From: Fen-1258 sp964449775
Lineage (GTDB): Bacteria; Bacteroidota; Ignavibacteria; Ignavibacteriales; Melioribacteraceae
Assembly (NCBI GenBank): GCA_964449775.1
Contig: CAYVBQ010000013.1
Coordinates: 30,897 to 94,896 of the forward strand
Direction: 5' to 3'
DNA length: 64,000 nucleotides
In this document: positions 7,716 to 15,561 of the stretch, piece after piece
Position numbering within the stretch: position 1 is the stretch's first letter
Layout: the number at the start of each line of letters is the position of its first letter
The notes under the pieces: model-generated
Told to the model about the DNA's origin: nothing
Databases searched by the model: none
The model's input: only the letters and a program-made list of their open reading frames with translations
Program-made: the position numbers and the translations under genes

Positions 7716-8381
7716 TTATTTTTCCATTAGAGAATTTAAATCAGAAATTTTTTGCAGATAGATTCCAGCTTTTTCCGGTCTCTGTCTCAGTAATTCTGCG
7801 TAAATCGCTAAAGCTTCAGTAAAGTTTTTTTGTGATATAAATATTTCAGCCATAGTATCAGTTACAATTTTCTTTACCTTCACTTCCGGAGCTGTAATTT
7901 CTTCAGTCGGCTCGCCCATTTCATTTGGAATTATTTTTGCTTTACTCAATCGTTCTGCAAGTAGGTCAAGCTTGTCCTCCATGTTTTCAAAATCATCCTC
8001 TGTCTTTTCGTTTTCACCATCGACAATAAAGGCGGGACGTTTAGCTTCACTCAATGTATTTCTTTCAGAAATAATTTCTGAGATTTTCTTTTCGTAGTAA
8101 TCAAAAGTCTCCGATGAACCAAGGAGTTCGCTGCCGATAGCGGCAGAATTTCTTGCATCCTCTTCTTTACCGGCACATGCATTTGCTAAAGCGAGAACCA
8201 GATATGCGGTTGGGTAAGAGGGGTGTATTCCAATTCCAGTTTCTAAAATCTTAATAGCATCATTAATATTCCCCTCTTTTATCTCGTATGCCGCAACACG
8301 TGCAAAAAGTGGAGAACCCTCATTGTATTCGTAGATCAACTTTATTTTATCTACTGTTAAATCTCTTTCTGATCTGTTCAC
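7716..8381 (-). CDS. Tetratricopeptide repeat protein
   Basis: A 221-residue soluble protein with no signal peptide. TPR-type helices are visible at about residues 20-85 (SPLFARVAAYEIKEGNINDA, then ILETGIGIHPSYPTAYLVLA) and again at 180-215 (MAEIFISQKNFTEALAIYAE, LLRQRPEKAGIYLQK). The middle is acidic and low in structure. The start overlaps the GT2 stop by 4 bp, so it probably serves the same process, perhaps as a scaffold for polysaccharide synthesis. That role is inference. Confidence 0.75.
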   Translation of the reverse strand: MNRSERDLTVDKIKLIYEYNEGSPLFARVAAYEIKEGNINDAIKILETGIGIHPSYPTAYLVLALANACAGKEEDARNSAAIGSELLGSSETFDYYEKKISEIISERNTLSEAKRPAFIVDGENEKTEDDFENMEDKLDLLAERLSKAKIIPNEMGEPTEEITAPEVKVKKIVTDTMAEIFISQKNFTEALAIYAELLRQRPEKAGIYLQKISDLNSLMEK

Positions 8382-9853
8382 TCTACTAACGGCTCTTTTT
8401 TAATAAATGATTGTCTCAATGACATAATCGAAACTGTTGCAAATCCCAAAAAGAACATTAATTGAAATGGAAGTGCTGCAATTTCCATAAAATAAATAGC
8501 CGCTCCTACTCCTATAAGACAATAAACGGCAAGCATAAGTTCTACATATGTTGACGCTTGAATCTTTGTCTTTGCGAAATATTTATTTTTTTCTATGATC
8601 TTATCGGTTTTCTTCTCTGTTTTGAATTTTGGTGTACGGACAAATTCGCTTTTTCTATTCATCAATCCTTCTACAACAGCACGAGTGTTATTAAGAGCAA
8701 AACCCATGCTGCCCGCCATGAACAACGGAAACAGCGTAATCTTTTTACGCCAATCGGCATGAACATCTTTCTGTGAAAACAAGTAGAACAAAAATGTGCT
8801 TATAAACGCCACAACAAAAATTGCCATGAAGTTGAAAAAATTCCAATAAGGACCGGCGTTCTTAATAAAGATAAGCGGCACATTTAAAATTCCAGCCAAC
8901 AATGTAAATGGAAACACAAAATTGTTTGTTAAATTAAACGTGGCTTGCAATTTTACGCGCAATGGAATTTTTCCTTTCCAGACCATCGGCAATAATTTTA
9001 TTCCCGTTTCGATAGCGCCTTTCGTCCACCGGAATTGCTGCGCTTTGAGGGCATTCATTTCTGTAGGAAGTTCTGCGGGCGTTGTAAAGTCACGCAGGTA
9101 AACAAATTTCCATCCTTTAAGTTGCGCGCGGTAACTGAGATCTAAGTCTTCTGTCAATGTATCTGCATGCCAGTTGCCGGCATCCTCAATACATTCCTTA
9201 AGCCATACGCCGCCGGTTCCATTAAACTGAATAAAGAATCCCGATTTATTCCGGACGGATTGTTCAATCACAAAATGTCCATCAAGAGCAAGAGCCTGTA
9301 TTTTTGTGAGTATTGAAAAATCTTCATTCATGTGTTCCCAGCGTGTCTGAACCAAACCGATTTTATCTGTTGTAAAATATTTTAAAGTTTTGTGTAGAAA
9401 ATTTTTTTTGGGAATGAAGTCTGCATCAAAAATTGCAACATACTTTCCTTTTGCGGTTTTCAAACCCTCTTTAAGTGCACCGGCTTTAAATCCGGAACGG
9501 TTCGTTCGTCGAACATGCTTTATATCGAATCCTTCTTTCTTCTTTTGTTTAACTACTTCAGCAACTATATCAACAGTTTCATCAGTTGAATCATCTAGAA
9601 CCTGAATTTCTAATTTATTTATCGGGTAGTCAATTTCACAAATGGCATGTATTAATCTTTCTGCTACATACATTTCATTGTACATCGGAAGTTGAATAGT
9701 GACCACATCTTCATCGTGAGAGTCCTTTGGCTGCGGGTTATTTTTTCTGTACTTATGATGATAATAAATCATGATAAACCCGTGGCTGCCGAATATCAAA
9801 ATGATTGATAAAGAAAATATATAAGTGAAGAGAACTATTTCATCCAAGATCAT
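8378..9853 (-). CDS. Processive family 2 glycosyltransferase (cellulose synthase-like)
   Basis: A 491-residue membrane enzyme. One N-terminal membrane segment is followed by the GT2 domain with all processive motifs: VLDDSTD, IFDADF, TLTEDLDLSYR and QQFRWTKGA (the QxxRW motif). Four to five C-terminal membrane segments would form the translocation channel. No PilZ domain is present. It likely links sugars from a nucleotide donor into an exported glucan, mannan or similar polymer; the substrate cannot be read from the sequence. It is coupled to a TPR gene. Confidence 0.88.
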   Translation of the reverse strand: MILDEIVLFTYIFSLSIILIFGSHGFIMIYYHHKYRKNNPQPKDSHDEDVVTIQLPMYNEMYVAERLIHAICEIDYPINKLEIQVLDDSTDETVDIVAEVVKQKKKEGFDIKHVRRTNRSGFKAGALKEGLKTAKGKYVAIFDADFIPKKNFLHKTLKYFTTDKIGLVQTRWEHMNEDFSILTKIQALALDGHFVIEQSVRNKSGFFIQFNGTGGVWLKECIEDAGNWHADTLTEDLDLSYRAQLKGWKFVYLRDFTTPAELPTEMNALKAQQFRWTKGAIETGIKLLPMVWKGKIPLRVKLQATFNLTNNFVFPFTLLAGILNVPLIFIKNAGPYWNFFNFMAIFVVAFISTFLFYLFSQKDVHADWRKKITLFPLFMAGSMGFALNNTRAVVEGLMNRKSEFVRTPKFKTEKKTDKIIEKNKYFAKTKIQASTYVELMLAVYCLIGVGAAIYFMEIAALPFQLMFFLGFATVSIMSLRQSFIKKEPLVE

Positions 9854-9891
9854 TACATAACCTGCAATTAGTCGGAAAAATTCCTCGAAGC

Positions 9892-9990
9892 TATCTTCGA
9901 GGTTATTATTTTATAACGAAAGGTCGATGAATAATTACTTCGACCGAGTTCTTTAAAAACCCTTCCCTTTGGGAAGGGTAGGGATGGGCT
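9892..9990. repeat. Three small hairpins between lptE-like gene and GT2
   Basis: The gap holds perfect or near-perfect palindromes in a row: CCTCGAAG-CTAT-CTTCGAGG at 9892-9911, GGTCGA...TCGACC at about 9924-9947, and CCCTTCCCTTTGGGAAGGG at about 9961-9979. They look like dispersed palindromic repeats. None has a clear T-tract, so they are not called terminators. Confidence 0.55.
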
Positions 9991-9994
9991 TTAT

Positions 9995-10561
9995 TTACCA
10001 ATTAGAAACTACACCCAACAAAATATCTTCAGTGATCTTATCGATAGCTGCATCGATAGCTTTTTTCCTGACAGTTGTTATATCATCTCCTGGAGGAAAT
10101 TTAGTTGTCGGATAATCACCATAATTTGAAAAACTTTTTTCGAATACTGTATGTTTCTTAACAAGATCTTTATATACAGCACGAATCGTTATTGTTAATC
10201 TTCTTGTTGAAACTGTTTCACCGCCGGAAACAACTGACGGGGCATCACTCAATGTTACGATTGTACCTTCAAGTATAGAATCGGAATTGAGCCGGTCGCT
10301 GACTAACAAAGTGTTGTCGTCAATAAATTTTTGAATTAGTTGACTTGATAATTTTCTGTTCAGATCAAACTCGCCCGATCCGCTTTTATCGCTGAAGATC
10401 GGAATCGAAATTGTTTTCATGTGAGATGGAACAGACGCACCTGTGAAAGAATAACTGCATGATTGCAAATTTACAATCCCGCTCAAGAGTAAAATGAATA
10501 CTAAAAAACGTCTCAGGCACTCAGGCACTCTTTTACTTAGGCACTCTTTATTCAATTCCAT
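9995..10561 (-). CDS. lptE: LptE-family LPS-assembly lipoprotein
   Basis: A 188-residue lipoprotein of the LptE family, the plug of the LptD translocon that places lipopolysaccharide in the outer leaflet. Signal peptide FLVFILLLSGIVNLQSC with the lipobox cysteine near residue 35; SYSFTGASVPSHMKTISIPIF follows (key residues only), then FDLNRKLSSQLIQKF and YKDLVKKHTVFEKSF. The start overlaps the upstream sigma-54 activator gene by 14 bp. Codons 6-18 come from three GAGTGCCT octamers, so the first ~20 residues look like a repeat-derived extension and a later start is possible. Confidence 0.8.
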   Translation of the reverse strand: MELNKECLSKRVPECLRRFLVFILLLSGIVNLQSCSYSFTGASVPSHMKTISIPIFSDKSGSGEFDLNRKLSSQLIQKFIDDNTLLVSDRLNSDSILEGTIVTLSDAPSVVSGGETVSTRRLTITIRAVYKDLVKKHTVFEKSFSNYGDYPTTKFPPGDDITTVRKKAIDAAIDKITEDILLGVVSNW

Positions 10562-11654
10562 AGTCTTTCAATTTTCTATAAAGGGTTCGTTCGCTAATTC
10601 CAAGTAACCGCGCAGCTTTTCTTCTGTTAAAATTAGTAAAATCAACTGCATTCAAAATAGCCCGTTTCTCAACTTCTTCGAGAGATACAACCTCGGTGTT
10701 AGTTTGATTGATCGCAGAGTTGTTTATATCTGTTTGATTCTTAATGGCAATTTGTTTCAAATCCATCAAATCTTTTTTTATTTCGATAAGAGCCCTGTAG
10801 ATCATTTCACGGTCGAGAGATTCGGCTGAGCGGTTGACATGAACGGGAAGATATCTCAGTTCGTCATCAACTCTCTTTTCCGTTAGAAGAGGAATAAATG
10901 AATCAACATCCAGCGTTCCGGTTCTGTTTAATGCGATAGATGTCTCAATCACATTCTTGAGTTCACGTATGTTCCCGGGCCAGCTGTAATTGATAAGAAG
11001 TTCTTCCGCTTCTCTTGTTATCTGAGGCGGAGTTCTTCTATTATTAATAGAATAGTTCTTTAAGAAGTGAGAAACCAATTCTAAAATATCACCCCGCCTT
11101 TCGCGTAGAGGAGGGATGTTGAGCGAAACAGCTTTTAATCGGAAGTACAAATCATTCCGGAATTTTTTTGAGTCAACTTCTCTCTGAAGATCTTTATTTG
11201 TCGCTGCGATAATTCGCACATCTACTTTTGTAACAGTCTCGCTGCCGATTCGCATGAACTGTTGAGTTTCCAAAACTCGTAGAAGTTTAACTTGTGTTGT
11301 AAGAGGCATTTCCGCCAATTCATCAAGAAAAAGTGTCCCTCCGTCAGCAATTTCAAAATACCCTTTTCGGTCTTCGGTAGAACCTGTGAAAGAACCTTTT
11401 TTATGACCGAACAGTTCGCTTTCAAGAATTCCTTCCGGAATTGCACCGCAGTTTACACTGACAAGTTCTTTATTAGATCGTTGGCTGGAGCCATGAATTG
11501 CCCTCGCGAAAATTTCTTTTCCAACACCGCTTTCACCGTTAATTAAAACGGAGATGTCAGATTGCGCAACCTGCATGGTGATATCAACCAGGTCGCGGAT
11601 CTCGTGACTCTTGCCGATAATTCCAAATTTTTTCTGAAATTCTTCTATCTTCAT
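10548..11654 (-). CDS. Sigma-54-dependent transcriptional activator without receiver domain
   Basis: A 368-residue enhancer-binding protein made of an AAA+ ATPase and a Fis-type helix-turn-helix. Walker A GESGVGKE is at 40-47, the sigma-54 contact loop reads GSFTGS at 87-92 (usual form GAFTGA), Walker B is TLFLDELAEMP, and the HTH is RRKAARLLGISERTLYRK at the end. No regulatory domain precedes the ATPase, so activity may be controlled by expression or a partner. It lies upstream of lptE on the same strand. Confidence 0.9.
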   Translation of the reverse strand: MKIEEFQKKFGIIGKSHEIRDLVDITMQVAQSDISVLINGESGVGKEIFARAIHGSSQRSNKELVSVNCGAIPEGILESELFGHKKGSFTGSTEDRKGYFEIADGGTLFLDELAEMPLTTQVKLLRVLETQQFMRIGSETVTKVDVRIIAATNKDLQREVDSKKFRNDLYFRLKAVSLNIPPLRERRGDILELVSHFLKNYSINNRRTPPQITREAEELLINYSWPGNIRELKNVIETSIALNRTGTLDVDSFIPLLTEKRVDDELRYLPVHVNRSAESLDREMIYRALIEIKKDLMDLKQIAIKNQTDINNSAINQTNTEVVSLEEVEKRAILNAVDFTNFNRRKAARLLGISERTLYRKLKDYGIE

Positions 11655-11736
11655 TTTGTTTTATATTACGTAGAAATTGTTACGCTTAAAAATAACGGTT
11701 TTTTATCATTGTTGACGAGAAAATTATTCCTAGCTA

Positions 11737-11872
11737 GTCATTGCGAGGAGTCCGTCAGTCTGAGTTTATCGAAGACAAGGACGACGAAGCAATCTCAATT
11801 TATTGTATGTGGCAAACTCATTCCTATCATTCGGAAATTAGATTACTTCGTCACTCCGTTCCTCGTAATGAC
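11737..11872. repeat. GTCATTGCGAGG palindromic dispersed repeat
   Basis: The gene-less stretch 11655-11980 is mostly this element: GTCATTGCGAGGAG on the left and CTCCGTTCCTCGTAATGAC on the right, with GACGAAGCAATCTC and its partner GATTACTTCGTC inside. A half copy (GTCATTGCAAGGAG) follows at about 11911. The same core occurs inside the MITE at 17447 and around the gap at 19554. No gene is seen in this stretch. Confidence 0.75.
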
Positions 11873-11980
11873 TGAAAATTTTTTTATTTGTCAATTCCAC
11901 TTTGTCATTGCAAGGAGTTTATACTGAACGAAGCGAATGTGTTTACAAAGACAAATATCGGAATTTTTCAGAGGTCTCTC

Positions 11981-12691
11981 TTATTTGATAATAGAAACAG
12001 TTCGCCCTTTTAGGTTGAACTTGCTCTGAAGGAAAGATAAGACCGGTTTTGCTTCTTCTTCTTTAACGAATTTGCCAACATTTACCACATTTAAAATAGT
12101 TCCGCCAACATCTTTGGTCGTGATCTCAGTGAAATAATTTTCTTTCTTTAATTGTTCGTTAAGCTTCTTAGCGTTTTCAACATTCAAGAAAGCGCCGGCT
12201 TGAATTGTAAAATTGTAGCTTTTTATCTCTGCTTTTTCTGACTGGGTTGGCGGCTGTGTCTCCGGTTTATCAATAGTGTGAACGATTGGCTCTTCAATTT
12301 CGGGTAATTTTCGATCGGCAGTTTTTATGTATTGTGATTCGGGAAAATCCTTTTTTAATCTATCGAGGTATGTCTCTGCTTTTTTGTAGAAACCAAGTGA
12401 ATAATAGTAAGAGAAAATTCTGTATAGAGCTGCGTCTGCATATTTACTCTCCGGAAATTTTTCAATAATGGTAGAATATTTTCTCAGCGCCTCATCGCCA
12501 TCTTTAGTTAACATAGCATCAAGGAAAATAACAGAAGGATCGCCCGCATTTTTAGATTTGAAATTGAGCAACATTGTTGCCGCATTAGATATGTTACCGC
12601 TTTCAATCTGCTGAAGTGCCGGAGCAATATCCACTTCTTGAGAGAATAATTGATTTGTTAAAAGGATAAGTATGAGTACAATTTTATTCAT
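11981..12691 (-). CDS. Secreted TPR/SPOR-domain protein
   Basis: About 236 residues from the ATG at 12691. It begins with signal peptide MNKIVLILILLTNQLFSQ. Residues ~20-130 are TPR-like, including YADAALYRIFSYYYSLGFYK and KKAETYLDRLKKDFPESQYI. The C-terminal ~75 residues are a SPOR domain (FTIQAGAFLNVENAKKLNEQ, VVNVGKFVKEEEAKPVLSFL), which binds septal peptidoglycan lacking stem peptides. A longer frame to 12781 exists, but it would bury the signal peptide, so the later start is chosen. Confidence 0.82.
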   Translation of the reverse strand: MNKIVLILILLTNQLFSQEVDIAPALQQIESGNISNAATMLLNFKSKNAGDPSVIFLDAMLTKDGDEALRKYSTIIEKFPESKYADAALYRIFSYYYSLGFYKKAETYLDRLKKDFPESQYIKTADRKLPEIEEPIVHTIDKPETQPPTQSEKAEIKSYNFTIQAGAFLNVENAKKLNEQLKKENYFTEITTKDVGGTILNVVNVGKFVKEEEAKPVLSFLQSKFNLKGRTVSIIK

Positions 12692-12716
12692 GTCAATAGC
12701 ACGCTGATAACACAGA

Positions 12717-13112
12717 TTAAACAGATTTTCGCTGATTAGAATTTGAAAATATTTTACGGCGTATTTCCGGTTTTTTCCCAAAGTTCAAAAGTAAACCTAC
12801 TTCTATCTCTGTCGCTTTTAAGTAATTGATAAGCTGTAGTTCGTGTTCTTCAATTAAACATTCAGCTGCTTTTAATTCTAATATAACTTTATCCTCAACG
12901 ATCAAGTCAGCATAATATTCACCAGCTCTAATTTCTTTGTATATGACATTAATTGGCTTTTGTCTTTCAACTTTAAGATGCATCAATTCCAATTCGTATT
13001 TCAAAGCATTTTCGTAAACCTTTTCCAGAAAACCAAAACCTAATGAATTATAAACTCGATAGAATGCTTCGATAATTTTAGAAGTTAATTCAGAGTGTAA
13101 ATATTCTTCCAT
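12717..13112 (-). CDS. GxxExxY family protein
   Basis: A 131-residue protein of the GxxExxY family (signature GFLEKVYENAL near residue 27), related to PD-(D/E)XK-like nuclease folds: ADLIVEDKVILELKA carries the D and ExK-like residues. Biological role unproven. Both flanks are dispersed repeats, GCTGATAACACAGATTAAAC downstream (12696-12738) and CAGTGTAAATCTGTCAAATC upstream (13116-13161), and the last codons run into the repeat. Such genes behave like small mobile passengers. Confidence 0.8.
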   Translation of the reverse strand: MEEYLHSELTSKIIEAFYRVYNSLGFGFLEKVYENALKYELELMHLKVERQKPINVIYKEIRAGEYYADLIVEDKVILELKAAECLIEEHELQLINYLKATEIEVGLLLNFGKKPEIRRKIFSNSNQRKSV

Positions 13113-13157
13113 TTTTTTATATCAGTGTAAATCTGTCAAATCAGTGTCATCTGTGTG

Positions 13158-14498
13158 CTATCTTATTAAGTCGGTAACCTCGCCAAACAATGTTCCCGAA
13201 GTTGCGCGATTGATTTTCACTTTGACGTAATCACCAACAACTACATCGTCACTACGGGGAAAGATTAAAATTTTATTTGTATCGGTTCTTCCGGCAAAAT
13301 AATCATCGGATTTCTTACTGTTACCTTCGACAAGAATAATTTCTTCAGTGCCAATTTGCGATTGATTGATCTCGAAAGAAATTTGATGCTGAAGGTCAAT
13401 AATATCGTTAAGGCGTTTTGCCTTCAACTCTTCAGAAACGTCATCCTTCATTTCGTATGCTTTTGTCCCTTCTCGTGGAGAATATTTAAACATATATGCG
13501 CCATCATAACGAACATTCTTCATAACATCAAGCGTCATCAAATGATCTTCCTCCGTTTCAGTTGGAAATCCGGAAATTATATCTGTAGAAAAACTAACTC
13601 CCGGAATTATTGTCCTTGCGCTATCGATTAAATTAAGATAGTGTTCAATCGTGTAAGTCCGGTTCATCAATTCAAGAATTCTGTTTGAGCCGGATTGAAC
13701 AGGCAGATGTATATAATTACAAATGTTGGGATGTTCGGCTATTGTATAAATCAGCTTTTCTGATAAATCCTGCGGATGTGATGTTGTAAACCTTACTCGT
13801 ATTGAGCGATCCACCTTTGCCGCAGCTGCAAGTAAATCTGCAAAATCATTTTCGCCATCAATGTATGAATTTACATTTTGACCAAGCAATGTTACTTCTC
13901 TAAATCCTTTTTTGGAAATTTGTTCAATCTCAGCCACAATCGAATCGAGTGCGCGACTTCTTTCACGTCCGCGAGTGAAAGGGACAACACAAAATGTGCA
14001 AAACTTGTCACATCCTCTCATTACAGAAATCCATGCGTTCAATCCATCTTCGCGATAGGGAATAATATCATCATAAGTTTCTGTTCTTGAAAGTTTGACG
14101 CCAATTCCTTTTTCGCCGGCGAATGCGGAATCAATAAATTCGGGTAAGCGTCTGTATTCGTCAGGACCAACTACAAGATCTACAATTTTTTCCCGAAGGG
14201 ATGGATTCCCATTCTCTTCCATTAAATTTTTGCGTAGACGTTCTGCCATGCAGCCCAAGATTCCAATCACCGTTCCCGGTTTTCTTCTCTTGTTTCCTCT
14301 AAGGTGTTCAAGGCGGGCATATATTTTCTGCTCGGCGTTATCCCGGATGCTGCAGGTATTCAGAAGAATTACATTGGCTTCGCTAATCTCAGTAGCTAAT
14401 TCATAACCTTGATTTTTTAAGATGCCCATTACCAATTCGGTATCGGCAAAGTTCATCTGACAGCCGTATGTTTCGATGTATATATTATTTTTTATCAT
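13158..14498 (-). CDS. miaB: tRNA-2-methylthio-N6-dimethylallyladenosine synthase
   Basis: A 446-residue radical-SAM methylthiotransferase acting on i6A37 of tRNAs that read UNN codons. Cysteines C13, C49 and C83 hold the auxiliary cluster; C163, C167 and C170 (RGCDKFCTFC) hold the radical-SAM cluster; a TRAM domain closes the protein (about 380-445). The ATG at 14498 is preferred; in-frame ATGs at 14516 and 14522 lie in a dispersed repeat. Residues 94-102 (EENGNPSLR) are an insertion relative to usual MiaB, encoded by the ~27-bp element. Confidence 0.94.
   Translation of the reverse strand: MIKNNIYIETYGCQMNFADTELVMGILKNQGYELATEISEANVILLNTCSIRDNAEQKIYARLEHLRGNKRRKPGTVIGILGCMAERLRKNLMEENGNPSLREKIVDLVVGPDEYRRLPEFIDSAFAGEKGIGVKLSRTETYDDIIPYREDGLNAWISVMRGCDKFCTFCVVPFTRGRERSRALDSIVAEIEQISKKGFREVTLLGQNVNSYIDGENDFADLLAAAAKVDRSIRVRFTTSHPQDLSEKLIYTIAEHPNICNYIHLPVQSGSNRILELMNRTYTIEHYLNLIDSARTIIPGVSFSTDIISGFPTETEEDHLMTLDVMKNVRYDGAYMFKYSPREGTKAYEMKDDVSEELKAKRLNDIIDLQHQISFEINQSQIGTEEIILVEGNSKKSDDYFAGRTDTNKILIFPRSDDVVVGDYVKVKINRATSGTLFGEVTDLIR
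14186..14220. repeat. In-gene dispersed element, copy 3 (miaB)
   Basis: Minus strand contains GAATGGGAATCCATCCCTTC followed by GGGAAAAAA, the fullest copy. It adds about nine residues between the third cluster cysteine and the conserved KIVDLVVGPDEYR segment of MiaB. Confidence 0.8.
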
Positions 14499-14515
14499 GT
14501 TCCTTCTCTTACTCA

Positions 14516-14577
14516 TGATCATGCTCTTGTTCTTTACTTAAAGATCAAGAGTAAGATCACGAGCACGATCAAGAAAA
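14516..14577. repeat. Palindromic GATC/GAGCAAG dispersed repeat
   Basis: Left arm ATGCTCTTGTTCTTTACTT, right arm AAAGATCAAGAGTAAGATC with further hexamer variants. It lies between the four-helix-bundle gene and miaB and touches the miaB 5' end. Same type as at 5838 and 29338. Confidence 0.7.
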
Positions 14578-14579
14578 TA

Positions 14580-14981
14580 TTATGATTTGTAATTTTCATC
14601 AGCTTCATATGATCTGCTGGAATTACTCTTTATCAATCCCATGAGCATATTTACAATATCTCTAAGAATTATTTTACCTTCTTCTCTCTCTTTAGCAGTA
14701 ATTAATTTTTTAGCGGATAAAACATCCAGACAACCAGCACATTCCATGGCTGAACCGCGAGAGATATCAAAATATCTGCATTTATCTTTCGGTTTAAATT
14801 TTCCATTTCCTTCAGTTATGTTTAACACAATTGATTCAGGTGCTCTATAAAGTCGGTCAGAAATGGAGTTCTTCTTTGAAATTGTTCTCAATAACTTATC
14901 AACCCACTCAACAAATTCAATGGCTTTTGTATAAACATGTAACTTTTCATGATCAAAAAAATATTTTTCCTTTCCTTCCAC
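14580..14981 (-). CDS. Four-helix bundle protein (23S rRNA IVS-type)
   Basis: A 133-residue helical protein of the S23/four-helix-bundle family first seen in 23S rRNA intervening sequences. Landmarks: LHVYTKAIEFVEWVDKLLRT at the start, then APESIVLNITEGNGKF and FDISRGSAMECAGCLDVL. No enzymatic role is known. Such genes are commonly scattered as solo inserts with repeats at their ends; here a palindromic repeat lies 3 bp downstream. Confidence 0.8.
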   Translation of the reverse strand: MEGKEKYFFDHEKLHVYTKAIEFVEWVDKLLRTISKKNSISDRLYRAPESIVLNITEGNGKFKPKDKCRYFDISRGSAMECAGCLDVLSAKKLITAKEREEGKIILRDIVNMLMGLIKSNSSRSYEADENYKS

Positions 14982-15019
14982 TTCTCTAACCTTCCACGTT
15001 CTTGCTCTTACACTATTTT

Positions 15020-15136
15020 TTATATAAACAGAAGATACATTATTAGGTTCATCACTACCAAGGCAAAGATGAAAAATACTACTGCGATCGTTATTCGCTT
15101 CTTTCTACTATGTCTTTTGATGTCATAAAGATACAT
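15020..15136 (-). CDS. Possible small membrane protein
   Basis: A 38-residue frame: a basic N-terminus (DIKRHSRKKR) followed by one strong hydrophobic segment (ITIAVVFFIFALVVMNLIMY). The positive-inside pattern fits a single-pass membrane protein. No Shine-Dalgarno site stands out, and it is too short to place in a family. Confidence 0.3.
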   Translation of the reverse strand: MYLYDIKRHSRKKRITIAVVFFIFALVVMNLIMYLLFI

Positions 15137-15561
15137 ATAAACTCTTTCGCTAATATCTCACTTAAAAATGCCGATATGAAACCTGGATATGTAACGGGGT
15201 GAAAAATTAGGAAGAAAGGATTTCATTAACAAGAAGATAACGAGGAGTGTAGAACGAAGAGTGCAGAGTGCAGAGTGTAGAGTGAAGAGTGTAGAGTGTA
15301 GAATGATCTATGCGCTATAGTATTGTCATTTAACTTTTTGTGCCACAGGCATCCCTTCTGGGATTTTTTGTGTAAGGATATTTGAAATGATTTTTACATC
15401 ATCCATCAAAAATCAAACATCATACATCAAACATCATACATTGTGGCTTACCGCACTATGATTTATTCGTCACTCTACGTTCATCACTCTACATTCAAAT
15501 GATAACTATTATTTTATTCCTTATCTTGAAACAACAAAAAAATATTATTTAAGATAAATTT
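15137..15561. other. Gene-less, repeat-rich stretch before rpiA
   Basis: Contains a heptamer tract at about 15248-15304 (AGAGTGC, AGAGTGT and AGAGTGA variants in series), a hairpin CATCCCTTCTGGGATTTTTTG near 15350 that might end transcription, and CATCATACATCAAACATC-type repeats at about 15400-15440. No coding frame is supported. Confidence 0.6.
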
